22,236 bases of DNA, taken from JAFLCM01 sp964510955. GTDB lineage: Bacteria > Planctomycetota > Phycisphaerae > Phycisphaerales > UBA1924. Each line of letters begins with the position of its first letter. Position 1 is the stretch's first letter. Where the stretch lies: assembly GCA_964510955.1 (NCBI GenBank), contig CAZEDW010000055.1, forward strand, positions 1-22,236, written 5' to 3'. Both the position numbers and the translations under genes were made by a program. Of this stretch, positions 1-7,161 are shown piece by piece. The notes beneath the pieces were generated by a model, which was given only the letters and a program-made list of their open reading frames with translations, was not told the origin of the DNA and searched no databases.

Positions 1-426
1 GGGCACCGGCGGGGCGAGCACCGTCGGGGCCACCGGTTGCGTCGGAAGCACCGCCTCGGGCGGCGTGGCCGCCAGCGGCGGCGGAGGCGCCACCGGGGTG
101 GGCGATGGGGCCTGCCACGGCTCGACCTTCTTCACCTTGTCCGCCGGAACTTCGAACTCGCCGGCGTACTGGTTGCGAAGCGAGATCGTCCCGCCGCCGT
201 GCCCCAGAAGCCGCCCGCGGTACACCTCTCCCGAATCGAGCGTCAGCACCACGTCCCGTCCCGTGAGAAGGTCGAGGTTCTTCCGCGAGGTCGAGGCGTC
301 CCCCCACGGCAGCCCATCGGCGGCGTGCGCCGGCTCGGGCTGACGCGCAACGACCTCCGCGCCCGGCGTCAAGCAGCCCACGAGCGCAAAAGCACAAGCC
401 GGGATGAACGAGCGCGCCCGTCCCAT
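1..426 (-). CDS. Putative lipoprotein with small beta-rich domain and Pro/Ala-rich tail (partial, 3' end outside window)
   Basis: An open frame runs from ATG at 426 to the window edge (142 codons, no stop seen). AGGAGG lies four bases before the ATG, which fixes the start. The N-terminus is a short lipoprotein signal: basic MGRAR, a hydrophobic stretch, then the lipobox ALVGC with the lipidated Cys at residue 18. Residues of about 45-100 hold one compact segment, with LLTGRDVVLTLDSGEVYRG, then a GRLLGHGGG turn and alternating hydrophobic residues up to KVEPW. That pattern looks like a small Sm-like or SH3-like beta barrel, which is my inference. After it comes a Pro/Ala/Val-rich low-complexity tail (PPPPLAATPPEAV), probably a linker to an unseen C-terminal part. 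The gene is divergent from citrate synthase. It is probably anchored in a membrane facing the periplasm; function unknown. Confidence 0.75.
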   Translation of the reverse strand, partial: MGRARSFIPACAFALVGCLTPGAEVVARQPEPAHAADGLPWGDASTSRKNLDLLTGRDVVLTLDSGEVYRGRLLGHGGGTISLRNQYAGEFEVPADKVKKVEPWQAPSPTPVAPPPPLAATPPEAVLPTQPVAPTVLAPPVP

Positions 427-455
427 CGCCCTCCTAACTACTCCCCGGCCGCCTT

Positions 456-461
456 AGCGTA
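456..461 (-). promoter_or_regulatory. Candidate -10 element (TACGCT) for the left-edge lipoprotein gene
   Basis: Read on the minus strand, TACGCT sits 29 bases before the ATG at 426, so transcription would start near 449 and leave a short leader carrying the AGGAGG ribosome site. No good -35 is visible 16-18 bases upstream. The same hexamer stands before other genes in this window, which is the main reason to list it. Confidence 0.3.
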
Positions 462-601
462 GCCTCCCCGCTCGCACCCCGCCCCGCCCGTGCCGATTTC
501 GGCTGGACGCCCGCCCGTTCAAGTCCGCCCCAGTCCCGCGAACGCCAACGAAAGGGGGGGTCAGCGCCGGGGTCGCGGCCGCTCTTCAGAATGGTTCTCG
601 G

Positions 602-630
602 TTGATGCTCGCCGGGGCGCCTTCTATAGT
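602..630 (+). promoter_or_regulatory. Sigma-70-type promoter of citrate synthase
   Basis: TTGATG (602-607) and TATAGT (625-630) are separated by exactly 17 bases, five of six matches in the -10 and four of six in the -35 relative to TTGACA/TATAAT. The predicted start near 637 gives a leader of about 76 bases before the ATG at 713. It also argues against any translation start upstream of about 637, although the frame is open from 602. Confidence 0.7.
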
Positions 631-712
631 CCGGCCCTCATCCGAGCGGCGCCAATGTTCGGCGTTCTGCTGCACAGGTGAGGTGGTTTCCAAACCCGAG
701 GTAGCTGTGACT

Positions 713-1843
713 ATGGCCGTCGCCGTCAAAGGTCTTGAAGGGGTTGTCGCCGCCGAGACCCGCATCTCGTACATCGATGGAGAAGCCGGCATCCTCGAGT
801 TTGTCGGCATCCCGATCGGCGAGCTCGCCACGCACTCGACGTTTGAAGAGACCGTGTTCCTGCTGTGGAACCTCCGCCTTCCCAAGCGGGACGAGCTGAC
901 CGCGTTCCAGAACGAAATCCGCGCCAAGTACGAGCCACCCGCCGAGCTGGTCAAGCTGCTCACCAGCCTGCCCAAGAACGCTGAGCCGATGCACGTCATG
1001 CGCACGATGGTCTCGGCCCTGGGCCTGTACGACCCGGCCCCCGACAAGATCGACGCCCCCTCGCTGCGGGCAAAGGCCCTCGCGGCCCTGGCCTGCTCGG
1101 GCACCATCCTCGCCTACTTCGACCGCTACCGGCGCGGCCTCCCCCTGGTTCACCCCGACAAGAACCTGTCCATCGCCGAGAACTTCCTCTACATGCTCAA
1201 CGGCGCCAAGCCCACCCCGACCATGGCGCGGGCGTTGGATGTCTGCCTCATCCTCCACGCCGACCACGGCCTCAACAACTCGACCTTCACCTCGCGGGTC
1301 ATCGCCTCCACCCAGAGCGACATCTACTCGGCGCTCGCCGGCGCCGTCGGCTCGCTCCGCGGCCCGCTGCACGGCGGGGCCAACGAGGGCGTCATGAAGA
1401 TGCTCAACGAGATCCCCAGCGTCGAAGCCGTCGAGAAGATCGTCCTCGACAAGCTCGCGCGCAAGGACAAGATCATGGGCTTCGGGCACCGCATCTACAA
1501 GGCCTATGACCCGCGGGCCGCCCACCTCAAGGTGCTGGCCAAGCAGCTCGCCAAGGACACCAACAACTCGGCCCTGTACGAGAAGAGCCAGGCCATCGAG
1601 CAGGTCATGGAGAAGGCCGTGGCGGCCAAGGGCATCTACCCAAACGTCGACTTCTACTCCGCCACCACCTACCACTGCATCGGCCTGAAGCTCGACCTGT
1701 TCACGCCCATGTTCGTGGTCGGCCGCATCGGCGGCTGGAGCGGGCACATCATCGAGCAGCTCGCCGACAACCGACTCTTCCGCCCCGACGCCGACTACGT
1801 CGGGCCGCACGAGGTTGCGTACACGCCGATCGAGAAGCGGTAA
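713..1843 (+). CDS. gltA: Citrate synthase
   Basis: Condenses oxaloacetate and acetyl-CoA to citrate, the entry step of the TCA cycle, in the cytoplasm. The 376-residue product reads like the short Bacillus CitZ-type enzymes: it starts KGLEGVVAAETRISYIDGE, then has FEETVFLLWNLRLP, GPLHGGANEGVMKML, IMGFGHRIYK, NVDFYSATTYH and LFTPMFVVGRIGGW. The expected catalytic triad is present as His220 (LHGGANE), His259 (GFGHR) and Asp313 (NVDFYS). The frame is open back to TTG 602, but family length and alignment to CitZ favour ATG 713, with GAGG at 698-701 as a ribosome site; a GTG at 683 is the only serious alternative. A near-consensus promoter precedes it. The gene is complete, with family-typical length. 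No other TCA gene is adjacent, though sucB lies 4 kb away on the other strand. Confidence 0.96.
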   Translation: MAVAVKGLEGVVAAETRISYIDGEAGILEFVGIPIGELATHSTFEETVFLLWNLRLPKRDELTAFQNEIRAKYEPPAELVKLLTSLPKNAEPMHVMRTMVSALGLYDPAPDKIDAPSLRAKALAALACSGTILAYFDRYRRGLPLVHPDKNLSIAENFLYMLNGAKPTPTMARALDVCLILHADHGLNNSTFTSRVIASTQSDIYSALAGAVGSLRGPLHGGANEGVMKMLNEIPSVEAVEKIVLDKLARKDKIMGFGHRIYKAYDPRAAHLKVLAKQLAKDTNNSALYEKSQAIEQVMEKAVAAKGIYPNVDFYSATTYHCIGLKLDLFTPMFVVGRIGGWSGHIIEQLADNRLFRPDADYVGPHEVAYTPIEKR

Positions 1844-1876
1844 CCACCCGCCCGAGCCGCATCTCCTGAATCACGC

Positions 1877-1882
1877 TACGCT
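1877..1882 (+). promoter_or_regulatory. -10-like TACGCT placed for a leaderless transcript of the 1889 gene
   Basis: TACGCT ends exactly six bases before the ATG at 1889, so a transcript would begin at or next to the start codon. There is no Shine-Dalgarno sequence in the preceding 20 bases and no clear -35. The same arrangement occurs before the starts at 8089, 14884 and, with TACAAT, 14836. Confidence 0.45.
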
Positions 1883-1888
1883 GTCGCT

Positions 1889-3100
1889 ATGGCATTGCTG
1901 CGCCGCGTCATCGACTCGGTCAAACACGCCAAGCGCTCCGTGCTGGCGCGGAGCGTCCCCGTCGACCGCCTGCTTCTGGGCGCCGATGTGGCGCGCGACG
2001 CCCGCGCCTACGCCGAGGCCACCGGCGACTGGCTCCGCACCTCGACCCGCCTGCTGGACGGGCCGCACGTCGCCCTGTTGAAGTCGGCCGACGCCGCCGG
2101 CGGCGACCTGCCCGACCATGCCCTCCGCGCATCGCCCTACGTCCAGCAGGGCCTCCGCTGCATCAAGGCGTTCGGGCGCTACCACGAAGCCGTGGACGAG
2201 GCGGGCATGCTGGCTTTGGCTCGCGAGCTCATCGCGGTTCACCGCGGCGGCAAGCCCACGGTCGCCCCCGATGCCCCCGGGCGCAGCCGCCCCGGCTCGC
2301 TCCCCGTGGTGCGGAAAATCGCCGGCTCTGATTGCTTTCAGATCCACGACGGGCACCACCGCCTGGCGCTGCTCGCGGCCCGCGGCGAGACGGCCGTCCG
2401 CGTCTACGTCAAGTCGCGCCCCGCGCACACCAGCGCTCAGACCCTGATCCTCGACGTCGAGAGCACCCGGCACCGCCCCGCCCTGTACCAGCCCGTCGAA
2501 CTGCCCGAGATGGGACGCGGCTGGCCGCTGCGGCGCAAGTGCACCGATCGGCTCGAGATGATGCGCGACTTTCTGAAGCAGCGGAACATCCTCGGCGCCG
2601 GGCCGCAGCTCACCTCGCTGGACGTCGCCTGCAACTACGGCTGGTTCGTCTCGCAGTTCCGCGCCATGGGCATCAGGGCCCACGGCGTCGAGATCGATCC
2701 CGCCGCCCTGCGCATCGGCAAGCTGCTCTACGCCAACACCGACGCTGACGTCACCTGCGGCGACGCGGTTGAGTTCCTGCGCAAGGCCCCGGTCCCCTTC
2801 GATATCGTGACGTGCTTCAGCCTCGCCCACCACTTCGTGCTGGGTCGCGGGCCGTGCTCGGCGGAGGAGCTTCTCCGCCTTCTCGACAAGGCCACGGCAC
2901 GGGTGATGTTCTTCGACACCGGCCAGGGCCACGAGCGCTGGTTCCGTGAAAAACTCGCCGGCTGGGACGAGGCCAAGGTCCAATCGTGGCTGCGCGAGTA
3001 CTCGACGTTCCGCGAGATCGTCAAGCTCGGCGTCGACACCGACAACGTCGGCGTCACCGCCGAGAACTACCGGCGCACCCTGTTCGCGCTGGTGCGGTAA
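1889..3100 (+). CDS. ParB-like motif fused to SAM-dependent methyltransferase
   Basis: A 403-residue cytosolic protein with two recognisable parts. Residues of about 135-175 contain PVVRKIAGSDCFQIHDGHHR followed by LALLAARGE and a Val-rich strand. The DGHHR core (Asp154 onward) matches the signature of the ParB/sulfiredoxin-like fold (usually xxDGxHR), which binds or hydrolyses nucleotides. Residues of about 220-400 are a class I methyltransferase: motif I LDVACNYGWFVSQF (Asp245), motif II HGVEIDP, motif IV FDIVTCFSLAHHF. The first 130 residues are helical and unrecognised. The substrate cannot be read from sequence. Such fusions are sometimes seen in surface-glycan or natural-product loci, so small-molecule or glycan methylation is a guess. 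The next gene, 23 bases downstream, is a second methyltransferase, so the two may act together. Confidence 0.85.
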   Translation: MALLRRVIDSVKHAKRSVLARSVPVDRLLLGADVARDARAYAEATGDWLRTSTRLLDGPHVALLKSADAAGGDLPDHALRASPYVQQGLRCIKAFGRYHEAVDEAGMLALARELIAVHRGGKPTVAPDAPGRSRPGSLPVVRKIAGSDCFQIHDGHHRLALLAARGETAVRVYVKSRPAHTSAQTLILDVESTRHRPALYQPVELPEMGRGWPLRRKCTDRLEMMRDFLKQRNILGAGPQLTSLDVACNYGWFVSQFRAMGIRAHGVEIDPAALRIGKLLYANTDADVTCGDAVEFLRKAPVPFDIVTCFSLAHHFVLGRGPCSAEELLRLLDKATARVMFFDTGQGHERWFREKLAGWDEAKVQSWLREYSTFREIVKLGVDTDNVGVTAENYRRTLFALVR

Positions 3101-3123
3101 GCCCACGCCCCGGCGGACACCGA

Positions 3124-3864
3124 TTGGCGAGCACAACCCCATACTCCGCTGACTTCTTCCAGGGCCAGGCCGGCGGCTCCGAGGCCTCCGCCGGCGTCAT
3201 CGTGCCGATCGTTATGGAACTGCTGCGCCCGGCGAGCGTGGCCGACGTCGGCTGCGGCGTCGGCGGCTGGCTGGCGGCTTTCGCACGCGCCGGCGTTACG
3301 GACTTCCAGGGATACGACGGCGACTACGTCGACCGCGGGGCGCTGCGCATCGACGCCGCCCGATTCACGCCGGTCGATCTGCGGTCGCCGTTCTCGCTCG
3401 GGCGGCGCTTCGACCTGGCGGTGTGCCTGGAGGTCGGCGAGCACCTGCCCGAATCGTGCGCCGCGCACCTCGTCGCTGCGCTCGCCGATTCCGCGCCGTG
3501 CGTGCTGTTCTCCGCGGCGGTCCCCCTGCAGGGCGGCACCGGCCACGTCAACGAGCAACCCCAGAGCTGGTGGGCCGCGAAGTTCGCCGCCCGGGGCATG
3601 CGCCCGCTCGACGCCGTCCGCCCCCGCGTCTGGAACGATGACCGCGTCGCGTGGTGGTACCGCCAGAACATGCTCCTGTATGTCCGCGCGGATTACATCG
3701 CCGCGTCGCCCGCCCTCTCGGCGCTCACCACGGCGTCCAACGACATGATCCTGGACGCCGTTCACCCGCGCCTGCTGGCCAAGCGCAACCAGAAGCCGCT
3801 GCGATCGCTCGCCGGGGCGGGGGCGTGGTTCCGAGCGATCCGCCGAGCCGTGGGTGGGAAATAG
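3124..3864 (+). CDS. Class I SAM-dependent methyltransferase
   Basis: A 246-residue methyltransferase that starts at TTG 3124. The frame is open further upstream, but that part overlaps the preceding gene and reads as Arg-rich antisense-like sequence, so the early start is rejected. No strong ribosome site precedes the TTG, so translational coupling to the gene ending at 3100 is possible. Motif I is VADVGCGVGGWLAAF (Asp41), motif II is the acidic YDGDYV, and the later motif is DLAVCLEVGEHL. The line LFSAAVPLQGGTGHVNEQ followed by WWAAKF resembles the SAM methyltransferases found in glycan and lipid modification clusters (methyltransferase domain 11/23 group). The C-terminus is basic (AIRRAVGGK). 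Substrate unknown; its pairing with the ParB-like methyltransferase suggests a shared pathway. Confidence 0.82.
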   Translation: MASTTPYSADFFQGQAGGSEASAGVIVPIVMELLRPASVADVGCGVGGWLAAFARAGVTDFQGYDGDYVDRGALRIDAARFTPVDLRSPFSLGRRFDLAVCLEVGEHLPESCAAHLVAALADSAPCVLFSAAVPLQGGTGHVNEQPQSWWAAKFAARGMRPLDAVRPRVWNDDRVAWWYRQNMLLYVRADYIAASPALSALTTASNDMILDAVHPRLLAKRNQKPLRSLAGAGAWFRAIRRAVGGK

Positions 3865-3908
3865 CCCCAGCAGCCGCGTGACCCCGTCACCCGCGCGGGC
3901 GTTGCCGG

Positions 3909-3929
3909 TATGGTGATGAATCCAAGGAG
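3909..3929 (+). promoter_or_regulatory. Candidate -10 (TATGGT) and ribosome site (AAGGAG) before the S10 peptidase
   Basis: TATGGT (3909-3914) would start a transcript near 3920, leaving a 15-base leader that carries AAGGAG (3924-3929) five bases before the ATG at 3935. No convincing -35 is seen. The ribosome site is strong and fixes the gene start; the promoter is tentative. Confidence 0.45.
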
Positions 3930-3934
3930 CGCCC

Positions 3935-5467
3935 ATGCCCACCGCCGCCACTGCCCAACCAGCCCCCCCGGTTCCCGACAAGTCCGCCTACCGCACCCCC
4001 GCCGGCGTAAGCAAGATCATCACATGGTCCGCCCGCGGCAAGAAGTCCCGCGTCGCCGCCGTCGCCGACTGGCTGCTGGTGCGCGAGCACGGCGTGCCCA
4101 CCGCCGAGGTCTTCTTCACCAGCTACGAGCTGCAGCCCAAACGCCGCGAGCGCCCGGTGATGTTCCTGTTCAACGGCGGCCCTGGCGCGGCGTCGGCGTT
4201 CCTCCACATGGGCACCGCCGGGCCGCGCCGCGTCGAGTTTGCCCGGCAGGGCGGCACGCTCCCTCCGCCTGTGAAGATCGTCGACAACGCCGAGAGCTGG
4301 CTGGCCTTCGCCGACCTCGTCTTCGTCGACCCCGTGAACACCGGCCTCAGCCGCACCGTGCACGAATCCCGCCTCGAGCAGCACGGCGTCGACGCCGAGG
4401 ACGACAAGCGCGAGAAGCAAACCAAGGACGCCCCCGAGGCCAGGAAGCCGTTCTTCAAGATCAAGCGCGACATCGACGTGCTGTGCGAGTTCGTCTCGGC
4501 GTACCTCTCCCGCGCCAACCGCTGGGACAGCCCCGTCATGATCGCCGGCGAGAGCTACGGCGGGTACCGCGTCGGCAAGCTCGTGCGCGCCCTCCCCGAG
4601 CGCGGCGTGGCCCTGGCCGGCGCCGTCATGGTGTCGCCGGCCGTGGACATCCTTGGCATCGGCGGGTGCGACTACGACATCCTGCCGTGGACCAACACAC
4701 TGCCGACCATGGCGCTGGTCGCCCGCCACCACGCCAAGTCGCGCGGGCGGTTCGCGTCGATGAAGCCCAATGAACTCCGCTCGGCGGCCGAGGCCTTCGC
4801 GCTCGATGACCTGGCCCGCGCCTTGTTGCTGGGAGACCGCCTCTCTGACTCCATACGGTCAAAGACGCTGGCGACCATGGCCGACCTGACCGGCCTGCCG
4901 CGTGACCTGGTCGTGCGCCACAACGGGCGCGTCCCGATCGAGATCTTCGGTCGCGAGCTGCTCCGCGACGAGGGAAAGCTGATCGGCCTCTACGACGGAA
5001 CCGTCACCGGCCCCAACGCCTTCCCCGACCGCGAGGGCCAGGCCAACCCCGACCCGACGCTCGGCGGCATCATGGGCGCCTTCACCGCCGCCGCCAACAC
5101 CATGCTCCGCTCCGAGCTCGCCCTGAACACCCCGCGCGAGTACACGCTCCTGAGCGAAGAAGCCTGGAAAAACTGGGCCGACGACCGCGCCCAGGGCTTC
5201 TGGGACCGCCAGCTCGAGTGCGCCACCGACCTCCGCTACGGCATGGCCATCAACCCCGACCTGCCCGTGCTGATCGTGCACGGACGCCACGACCTGGTGA
5301 CAACCTACTTCTCCACCGCCCAGACGCTGGCGACCATGCGCCTGCCGAGCGAGCTGCGGAAGAACGTTGAGCTGATCGACTACGACGGCGGGCACATGTT
5401 CTATACCTGGGAAAAGTCACGCGCCGCGGTGCTGAGGGATGTGGGGCAGCTGGCGCGGAGGGGGTAA
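3935..5467 (+). CDS. Peptidase family S10 (serine carboxypeptidase) homologue
   Basis: A 510-residue alpha/beta hydrolase of the serine carboxypeptidase family, which removes C-terminal amino acids from peptides. The oxyanion-hole motif is FNGGPGAASAF, followed by FVDPVNTGLSRT. The nucleophile lies in GESYGG (Ser207), the acid is in VHGRHDLV (Asp453), and the base is in DYDGGHMFY (His487), so the triad is complete and in family order. Start: ATG 3935 behind a clear AAGGAG. Unlike eukaryotic and many bacterial S10 enzymes, the N-terminus (MPTAATAQPAPP) has no signal peptide, so the protein may be cytosolic. A charged insert (DDKREKQTKDAPEARK) lies between the strand motif and the nucleophile. 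Actual peptidase activity and substrate are not shown by sequence. Confidence 0.88.
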   Translation: MPTAATAQPAPPVPDKSAYRTPAGVSKIITWSARGKKSRVAAVADWLLVREHGVPTAEVFFTSYELQPKRRERPVMFLFNGGPGAASAFLHMGTAGPRRVEFARQGGTLPPPVKIVDNAESWLAFADLVFVDPVNTGLSRTVHESRLEQHGVDAEDDKREKQTKDAPEARKPFFKIKRDIDVLCEFVSAYLSRANRWDSPVMIAGESYGGYRVGKLVRALPERGVALAGAVMVSPAVDILGIGGCDYDILPWTNTLPTMALVARHHAKSRGRFASMKPNELRSAAEAFALDDLARALLLGDRLSDSIRSKTLATMADLTGLPRDLVVRHNGRVPIEIFGRELLRDEGKLIGLYDGTVTGPNAFPDREGQANPDPTLGGIMGAFTAAANTMLRSELALNTPREYTLLSEEAWKNWADDRAQGFWDRQLECATDLRYGMAINPDLPVLIVHGRHDLVTTYFSTAQTLATMRLPSELRKNVELIDYDGGHMFYTWEKSRAAVLRDVGQLARRG

Positions 5468-5487
5468 GCGCGGGCGAGGATAGATGT

Positions 5488-5566
5488 CGCAAGATAGACC
5501 ACGCTTGCGTCTGGTTCGGGCGATGAGCGCCAGCCAAACATGGCGGCCTCCGAGTAGGAGTACTCG
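5488..5566. terminator. Two short hairpins in the convergent gap between the S10 gene and sucB
   Basis: The 169-base gap between two converging genes holds two perfect 6-bp stems: CGCAAG (5488-5493) with CTTGCG (5504-5509), loop 10, and CGAGTA (5551-5556) with TACTCG (5561-5566), loop GGAG. Neither is followed by a T-run on either strand, so they are at best weak bidirectional ends. The gap is visibly less GC-rich than its neighbours. Nothing else is seen in it. Confidence 0.3.
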
Positions 5567-5636
5567 CAGCTTCCATCTGGCCGGCATTCCCGTGGTGGAC
5601 TTAGCGCAGAATAATCGATGTCCTTTGATATCTTCC

Positions 5637-6905
5637 TCAAACCCCCAGCATCAACCGCCCCGGATCCTCAATCCCCTCTTTGATCGACTTCAGGAACCCC
5701 ACCGCCCCCGCGCCATCGACGATCCGGTGGTCGTACGACAGCGCCAGGTACATCATCGGGCGCAGCGCGATCTGGCCCGGGCGGTCGGGGTCTTCCACGG
5801 GGCGCTTCACGATGTTGTGCATGCCCAGGATCCCCGACTGCGGCGGGTTCAGGATCGGTGTGCTCATCAGGCTGCCGTAGACGCCGCCGTTGGAAATCGT
5901 GAACGTGCCGCCCTGAAGGTCTTCGAGAGCGAGCTTGTTGTCGCGGGCCTTCGCCGCCAGCTCGTTGATGCCCGCTTCGATTTCCGCGAACCCCAGCGTC
6001 TCGCAGTTGCGCAGCACCGGCACCACCAGCCCGCGCTCGGTGCCCACCGCCACCGCGACGTCGCAGTAGTCGTGGAACTCGATCTCGGTTGCCTTCCCGT
6101 CGGCCGATGGGGCGATGAAGGCGTTGACGTTCGGGAACTTCCGCAGCGCCTGCACGGCGGCCGTCACGAAGAACGACATGAAGCCCAGCTTGACGCCGTA
6201 ACGCTTCTCGAAGGCGTCCTTGTGGCGTGCCCGCAGCGCCATGACATTGGTCATGTCGCATTCGTTGAACGTCGTCAGCATCGCGGCGGTGTGCTGAGCC
6301 TCAACCAACCGCACCGCGACCCGCTGGCGGAGCATGCTCATCCGCTCGCGACGCACGCCACGGCTGCCGGCCCCCCCGGGGGCGGGGGCGGGGGCGGGGG
6401 CGGAGCGAGACGCCGGGGCTGACGCCGCGGGCTTGGAAGGAGAGACCCCCGACTGCATGAACGCCTTCACGTCCTGCTCGCGAACCCGCCCGCCCGGACC
6501 GGTCGGCTCGACCTTGCTCAGGTCGATGTGCGATTCGTCGGCGATCTTCTTGGCCAGCGGCGTGGCCCGGGGCGCATCACCCTTCGCCGCGGACTGCCCG
6601 GCCTTTGCACCGGGGGCTGCGGCGGGGGCCTGAGCCACGGCCGGCGCCTCAGCCTGAGCCGGCGCGGCGGCCGACTCATCGATCGTCGCGATCACCGCCC
6701 CGATCGGCACCGTCTCGCCCGGCGCCTTGGAGTGCCGGATCACCCCGGCGATCGGCGCCGGCAGCGGCATGTTGGTCTTGTCGGTCTCCAGCTCGACGAT
6801 GTCCTCGTCGCGCTTGACGTAGCTGCCGTCGGGCTTGAGCCAGTTGTTGATGACGACCTCGGAGATGGATTCGCCGAGAGACGGGATGGTGACGTTGGTC
6901 GGCAT
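5637..6905 (-). CDS. sucB: Dihydrolipoyllysine-residue succinyltransferase, E2 of 2-oxoglutarate dehydrogenase
   Basis: Transfers the succinyl group from E1 to CoA in the 2-oxoglutarate dehydrogenase complex of the TCA cycle. The 422-residue product has the E2 order: an N-terminal lipoyl domain (residues 2-77, PSLGESISEVVINNW, lipoyl-lysine Lys43 in ETDKTN), an Ala/Pro linker, a peripheral-subunit-binding domain (about 113-149, RATPLAKKIADES...GPGGRV), a second linker with Ala-Pro repeats (169-176), and the acyltransferase core ending in SYDHRIVDGAGAVGFLKSIK, with His393 and Asp397. The C-terminal IKEGIEDPGRLMLGV and GESISE favour SucB over pyruvate dehydrogenase E2. ATG 6905 is the family start; the longer frame back to 7304 is a divergent leader. 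E1 (sucA) and E3 are not next to it. A 24-base GC hexamer repeat (6378-6401) encodes part of the linker. Confidence 0.94.
   Translation of the reverse strand: MPTNVTIPSLGESISEVVINNWLKPDGSYVKRDEDIVELETDKTNMPLPAPIAGVIRHSKAPGETVPIGAVIATIDESAAAPAQAEAPAVAQAPAAAPGAKAGQSAAKGDAPRATPLAKKIADESHIDLSKVEPTGPGGRVREQDVKAFMQSGVSPSKPAASAPASRSAPAPAPAPGGAGSRGVRRERMSMLRQRVAVRLVEAQHTAAMLTTFNECDMTNVMALRARHKDAFEKRYGVKLGFMSFFVTAAVQALRKFPNVNAFIAPSADGKATEIEFHDYCDVAVAVGTERGLVVPVLRNCETLGFAEIEAGINELAAKARDNKLALEDLQGGTFTISNGGVYGSLMSTPILNPPQSGILGMHNIVKRPVEDPDRPGQIALRPMMYLALSYDHRIVDGAGAVGFLKSIKEGIEDPGRLMLGV
6378..6401 (+). repeat. Tandem hexamer (GGGGGC)x4 inside sucB, next to a C7 run
   Basis: Four copies of GGGGGC follow seven C bases (6371-6377). 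On the coding strand this reads as Ala-Pro repeats in the linker before the catalytic domain. Whole-repeat gains or losses would change linker length without shifting frame, whereas slips within the C7 or G5 runs would shift it. Confidence 0.8.
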
Positions 6906-7011
6906 GGTCCTGAGGGGGGAAGCGAGGTGGCGAGTGGGGAGTGGCGAGGTAGGGAATGGAGGAGAAGTTTCGGCGGCTGCTGCTGGGGGGAGGGTGTTGA
7001 AGCCGGCACGA

Positions 7012-7040
7012 AGTGTATTGGGGCGCGGTAGCTTTGCCAG
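7012..7040 (-). promoter_or_regulatory. Candidate sucB promoter and pyrimidine-rich leader
   Basis: On the minus strand, CTGGCA (7040-7035) and TACACT (7017-7012) are 17 bases apart, giving a start near 7005 and a leader of about 100 bases. The leader is strikingly pyrimidine-rich on the sense strand (about 6990-6910, runs such as CCACTCCCCACTCGCCACC). The ATG at 6905 is preceded only by a weak AGGA. The rest of the 256-base divergent gap contains nothing recognisable except the prepilin ribosome site. Confidence 0.45.
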
Positions 7041-7161
7041 TTTGAGGGGCTCGGAACTCGACGGGCCGCTAAGATCACCGCCGCCCGACGGACCCCGATC
7101 GTCTCCGCGGCCCGTTTCCCTGCGGCGCCGCGGCCGGGGCGGCAGAAGCAAGGAGGCAATC

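Noticed and set aside
602..712. N-terminal extension of citrate synthase back to TTG 602
   Set aside because: The extension would start on the -35 hexamer of a strong promoter and is absent from CitZ-type enzymes.
638..3142. Long minus-strand frames opposite citrate synthase and the first methyltransferase
   Set aside because: Both are mirrors of genes with intact catalytic motifs; no ribosome site or recognisable motif.
6371..6401. Functional G-quadruplex in sucB
   Set aside because: The GGGGGC repeat could form one, but it encodes a typical Ala-Pro linker and nothing else points to a structural role.
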